A DNA stretch of 64,000 bases, taken from contig OY725499.1 in assembly GCA_963281255.1 (NCBI GenBank), forward strand, positions 2,561,148-2,625,147. Direction: 5' to 3'. Shown piece after piece: positions 60,621-64,000 of the stretch. Under the pieces are notes generated by a model. It ran no database searches. It had not been told where the DNA came from and saw only the letters and a list, made by a program, of their open reading frames with translations. A program made the position numbers and the translations under genes. This DNA is from Aphrocallistes beatrix (Eukaryota > Porifera > Hexactinellida > Sceptrulophora > Aphrocallistidae). Numbering within the stretch: the first letter of the stretch is position 1; each line of letters begins with the position of its first letter.

Positions 60621-62779
60621 AGTTTATGAATGAAGGAAACGCTTGCCTAAATTAGCTAATAATGAATAATAGGGTATATATTTTAAGTCTTATTGGCGCT
60701 TATTTAGCTAACTTAAAGGCAAAAGTATGACCACTTTTGAATGCATTATAAACCGCAAACATTCCATGTATATCCTTTTGAGTAATACGCGTATATCGTA
60801 TATTACAAGTATATAGAGAGGTGCCTTCAAAATTCTACTTTTCAGGGCCCTCCGCACTTATCCTACTTAACACTTTCCCTCACTTTTCAAAATAGCAATA
60901 CACTCATGGTCAGAGTTTTTAAGTGGGGTTAAGTTCAAACTTCGGGCTCGTGCTTCGGTATTTCTGATTCAGGATTTCTGGCCATTGACAGAAAGTCATT
61001 ATCTTTTAAACTCTGGTTTAGAGAGGAATACTTTCGGACACCAACACTATATTTAGAACTGTACACCTACCTATACTATTATAAACGGATTATCCAATAC
61101 AATATCACAGAAAGTACAGCGACCGATAAGTGGAAATACATCATTCAATCCTGGAACTATGACCAAAGTCCTACCAAGTACAGTTATTGAAATATAATAT
61201 TAACTTTTACTTCAGTTCAATTCAATGAAAACCTTTCAGTTCTAACTACACTCCACAATCATTCTTGATAGAAAAATAATTTCTGACTAAAAATTAAATA
61301 TTGTAAGTAACATTGCATTTTTTAATGTTACATGCCCAATTCATTGGAAGGTCTAGACTCTAAGAATCTAGACGATGAATAATAGGAGTTAGTCATGCAT
61401 GCACTCAATATTTATCAAAACTTTCAATTGGCATATTGGGAGGCTCGTTTTTTTTTATTAGAAAATCTATCATATAAACAGAAAAAACTTAATCAAAGTT
61501 GGAATTAAAACATATGCCCACTAATATTGTCAACTCCCGATTATAACCAAACTCTAATACTATCATCTCGAAATAAGTGGAATTATGTATTTATTAAAAT
61601 ACTTGTATTATCCTGAACCAACATTATTGAATAAGAATGTTCATGGTGAAATGATTACTTCAAATCAACTTCTTTATAGTGATATTATAGGAAGGGCATA
61701 TTTCTCAAAATTATTCTATTATAAGACTTTAATTTCATTATTTTTCCCCACAAAATTGCCTCAATGATCACATTGGTGCTAAGTTGATATGATAATATTT
61801 CTAAAATTAGATATGAGAAACTGATAATTGCCACCATTCACTACAAAGAACCTTAGCTTATTTCACTTTTAACAAGGATATCCTAAACCTCTGTTGTAGA
61901 TGTAACATCCTCTAGTTTAGAGAGAAATATAGGAATTAATCCTAAGTAGGTTTAATAGTAGTAATAACGTATTGAGTCATGTTGAGTTTTAATGACAGCG
62001 AAGCTATTAAGTTACTTAAGAATTAGGATAGTCTTATCAATGAGTAGTTTGAATTAACATATCGTTAGCCTGGATAGGTTTAGATTCAAATTATATTTTA
62101 AAGTTAGCTCAGAATATCGAGAAACATAGGCAATTATAATTCAAGTATAGAGGAGATATTCCCATTTCGCAGAGTGAGAAGACAAACAGACACGTAAGTT
62201 ATTATTGATTAGTTAATAATCTTGCTTATTAGTGTCAGTCTAGAGATGAGCATTGAAAGTGGAATGTTCTGCGTCAACTAGCCATAGACACTAGAATGTT
62301 TTTAATCAATTTAACGCACACGTAAACATTTCGGTTATGTCTCAATAATGAATACTGTAATTTTGTAATTGTCTGGTTTACAAATCCAAATTTCAGATAA
62401 CAAGATATATTTAGGAGAAAATAACTATACAATGTTCACAAGGCAAATTCTTCAATCCAAAGTTAATTCCTAAGAAACGAGTTGACGGAAGTGTATTCGT
62501 AGTTGTTTACTCATGATAAAACAGAGAAGGTTTCATCCAGGCAAATGCAGCGCAATACAGGCGCGTAAATTTAAACCAATTTTCATCTGCGTGTGAGGAA
62601 TTTTTACTACAAATCCATATCTTATTATTGAATGCATAGGCTAGGCGCGCGAAAATAATGAGAGGGATCATTTATGCGAAGTATATCCTAAAAAAATCTG
62701 AGTGAAACCCTGATTTGAAAGTAGGTAGAGGGCAAAGGATGTGACTAAATTCTGATTCCATAATCCATGAATACAAGTA
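60621..62779. other. Long gene-free AT-rich stretch
   Basis: No coding region, inverted-repeat element or array was recognised in 2.1 kb. A 60-codon plus frame at 61,585-61,767 is AT-rich with no family. Ancient unrecognisable repeats or regulatory DNA are possible. Confidence 0.45.
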
Positions 62780-63110
62780 CAGTACACCCTCGCTAATCCG
62801 AACAGCTCTGTGCCAATGATCTAAAAAATCGTTCGGATTAGTGAATTTGTTCCGATTAGTGAAATAACACTAATTCAATGGGGTATTAACTATAAAAAAT
62901 TTGAACTGTTAGAATATTAGGATAATATTTTGTTATAATTACTTCTTTAATGAAGTTTCTCAATCTTATTGAAGTGTATAATATTATAAACATTGATTTA
63001 AAGCATAGAGGCGAAAATTATTATATTTCGGGTGTTCGGATTGTAAGAATGAAGTGTTCGGATTAGCGAGGGTTCGGACTAGCGAGGTTCGGATTAGCGA
63101 GTGTGTACTG
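62780..63110. mobile_element. Pogo-type MITE, second copy of the CTAATCCGAAC family
   Basis: Left end CAGTACACCCTCGCTAATCC after TA. The right end carries GGATTAGCGAGGGTTCGGAC + TAGCGAGGTTCGGATTAGCGAG + TGTGTACTG, i.e. extra tandem words compared with the copy at 56,873. The right TA is lost. Confidence 0.85.
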
Positions 63111-63239
63111 CATTATGATGGAACTATTAATAGATAACCAAATTGTTGATAATAGTGACAATGTAAATACGTATCAAACTAAATTACTAAATTTAAGTTA
63201 ATTAACAGTTTTATTGCTCATTGATTTAGTTTTAATTTT

Positions 63240-63679
63240 AAACAAGCCCGCTTCGCTTGCTTGCGCTGCGCGGCTGGCAGACACTGTGTCCGTCAGAGGC
63301 GTACTTTGGACGCCTAGGCTCACATTGATTAATTGTAAGGAGATAACATCTTCAAATACGTTGTCTTACTGTTATAATCGAAATCACTCGAAAAATCATC
63401 AAATTTGTCAATTTTTGATGCGTAATGATGACGTCATAACAGAGTGATTATATTATATATGCAGAATATTATTATACACATTCTATTAAAATTTCAGCCC
63501 TTTATCACCTAAAATGGCTGAGTTATAGTCGAAAAACTGAAATTTCTAATTAGAAAAAGGTGACAATGACGTCATAATTCCATGATGAGTCGACAGCTTT
63601 CTGCGCTTGGCAGTTTTTTCAATCAATTCGTTAGATATATGTGTATATATAAACATAATCGAGTTTGAATAGTAAGGAT
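63240..63679. repeat. REP-A copy (reverse), nearly complete
   Basis: Runs from the GC-rich end (AACAAGCCCGCTTCGCTTGC) through two CREs (63,429-63,436; 63,567-63,574) and the (TA) tract to ATCGAGTTTGAATAGTAAGG. Like the 16,909 copy, it begins at the hairpin. Confidence 0.75.
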
Positions 63680-64000
63680 TGTTCAATTGTACAAGACAAT
63701 ACTGGATACTAGTATAAGACTAGGTTTGATGCTTAGAGCACAAACAAAGTTGATGATACAAATTTTAGGGATGACTCCCCCAAAGTTTGGCTCCCTATGG
63801 ACACGTACTACAATATGTCTAACTAACACCTGTACAATGGTGTCAAGGGAAACTTTTAGTTTCCAGGACCATGCATGCCAACTTAAGCAATGATAAAGGC
63901 GGGACGCAAAGTTGAATTTCGCGGGACATGGCGGGACGCAATAGAAAAGTATCATCCATGGAATCCAAAAAAGCGGGATAAATGGAGAAATATCATATAA
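63680..64000. other. Right edge, unassigned
   Basis: GCGGGACGCAAAGTTGAATT, GCGGGACATGGCGGGACGCA and AAGCGGGATA words at 63,898-63,980 suggest another word-type element cut by the window end. Short overlapping frames at 63,683-63,955 show no family. Confidence 0.4.

Overview
The window is nuclear DNA of an animal, or a very close unicellular relative. A TAB1-like PP2C pseudophosphatase, a DNAJB6-type chaperone, a DUSP-UBL protein, a TALE homeobox gene, bifunctional UMPS and ALG9 sit among dense metazoan-type transposons (mariner, Tc1, piggyBac, hAT, PIF/Harbinger, Helitron-like, Gypsy). The sequence is AT-rich. I could not place the phylum. Almost every host gene is one uninterrupted reading frame, which is unusual for an animal.

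Layout. (1) 1-28,400 is a transposon graveyard. A Helitron-like repeat, called REP-A here, recurs throughout; its copies carry a GC-rich hairpin end, terminal ATCCTTACTATTAAAACTCG and CRE/AP-1 palindromes. Also here are two inverted copies of one Harbinger-like element (5.6-7.5 kb and 8.7-10.4 kb), an 1.3-kb mariner (11.5-12.8 kb), decayed piggyBac and hAT transposases (13.4-16.4 kb), and a 5'-truncated Gypsy element with a 3' LTR (23.2-27.6 kb). (2) 28,600-43,200 is a gene cluster, all on the minus strand: TAB1-like, DNAJB6-like, Gfo/Idh/MocA oxidoreductase, a small Cys-rich membrane protein, ALG9, UMPS and a CapA-like membrane protein. Frames are unspliced, and most have a plausible 3' splice acceptor 1-30 nt upstream of the ATG. 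Only 170 bp, holding an AATAAA, separates UMPS from the CapA-like gene. This looks like spliced-leader (outron) organisation. (3) 43,700-50,500 is transposons again, including a 2.6-kb imperfect palindrome built from a Helitron Rep fragment and a ~139-bp tandem repeat. (4) 50,700-58,800 holds a type-I glutamine-synthetase-like gene, a DUSP-UBL protein without protease domain, a TALE homeobox gene split by a mariner that itself carries a hAT insertion, and a calmodulin-like EF-hand gene. (5) 58,900-64,000 is gene-poor, with MITEs.

The most unusual pattern is architectural. At least a dozen unrelated-looking short elements each have ends built from many copies of a private 8-17 bp word, and two of them (10,429-10,799 and 59,069-59,467) share the same 71-bp core while their terminal words are completely different. 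That suggests interchangeable or rapidly co-evolving transposase-binding arrays.

The host genes have no common pathway: pyrimidine synthesis, N-glycan assembly, chaperoning, TAK1 signalling, transcription and calcium binding. No RNA gene, CRISPR array or bacterial-type operon was seen. All functional calls rest on motifs read by eye; no database search was run.
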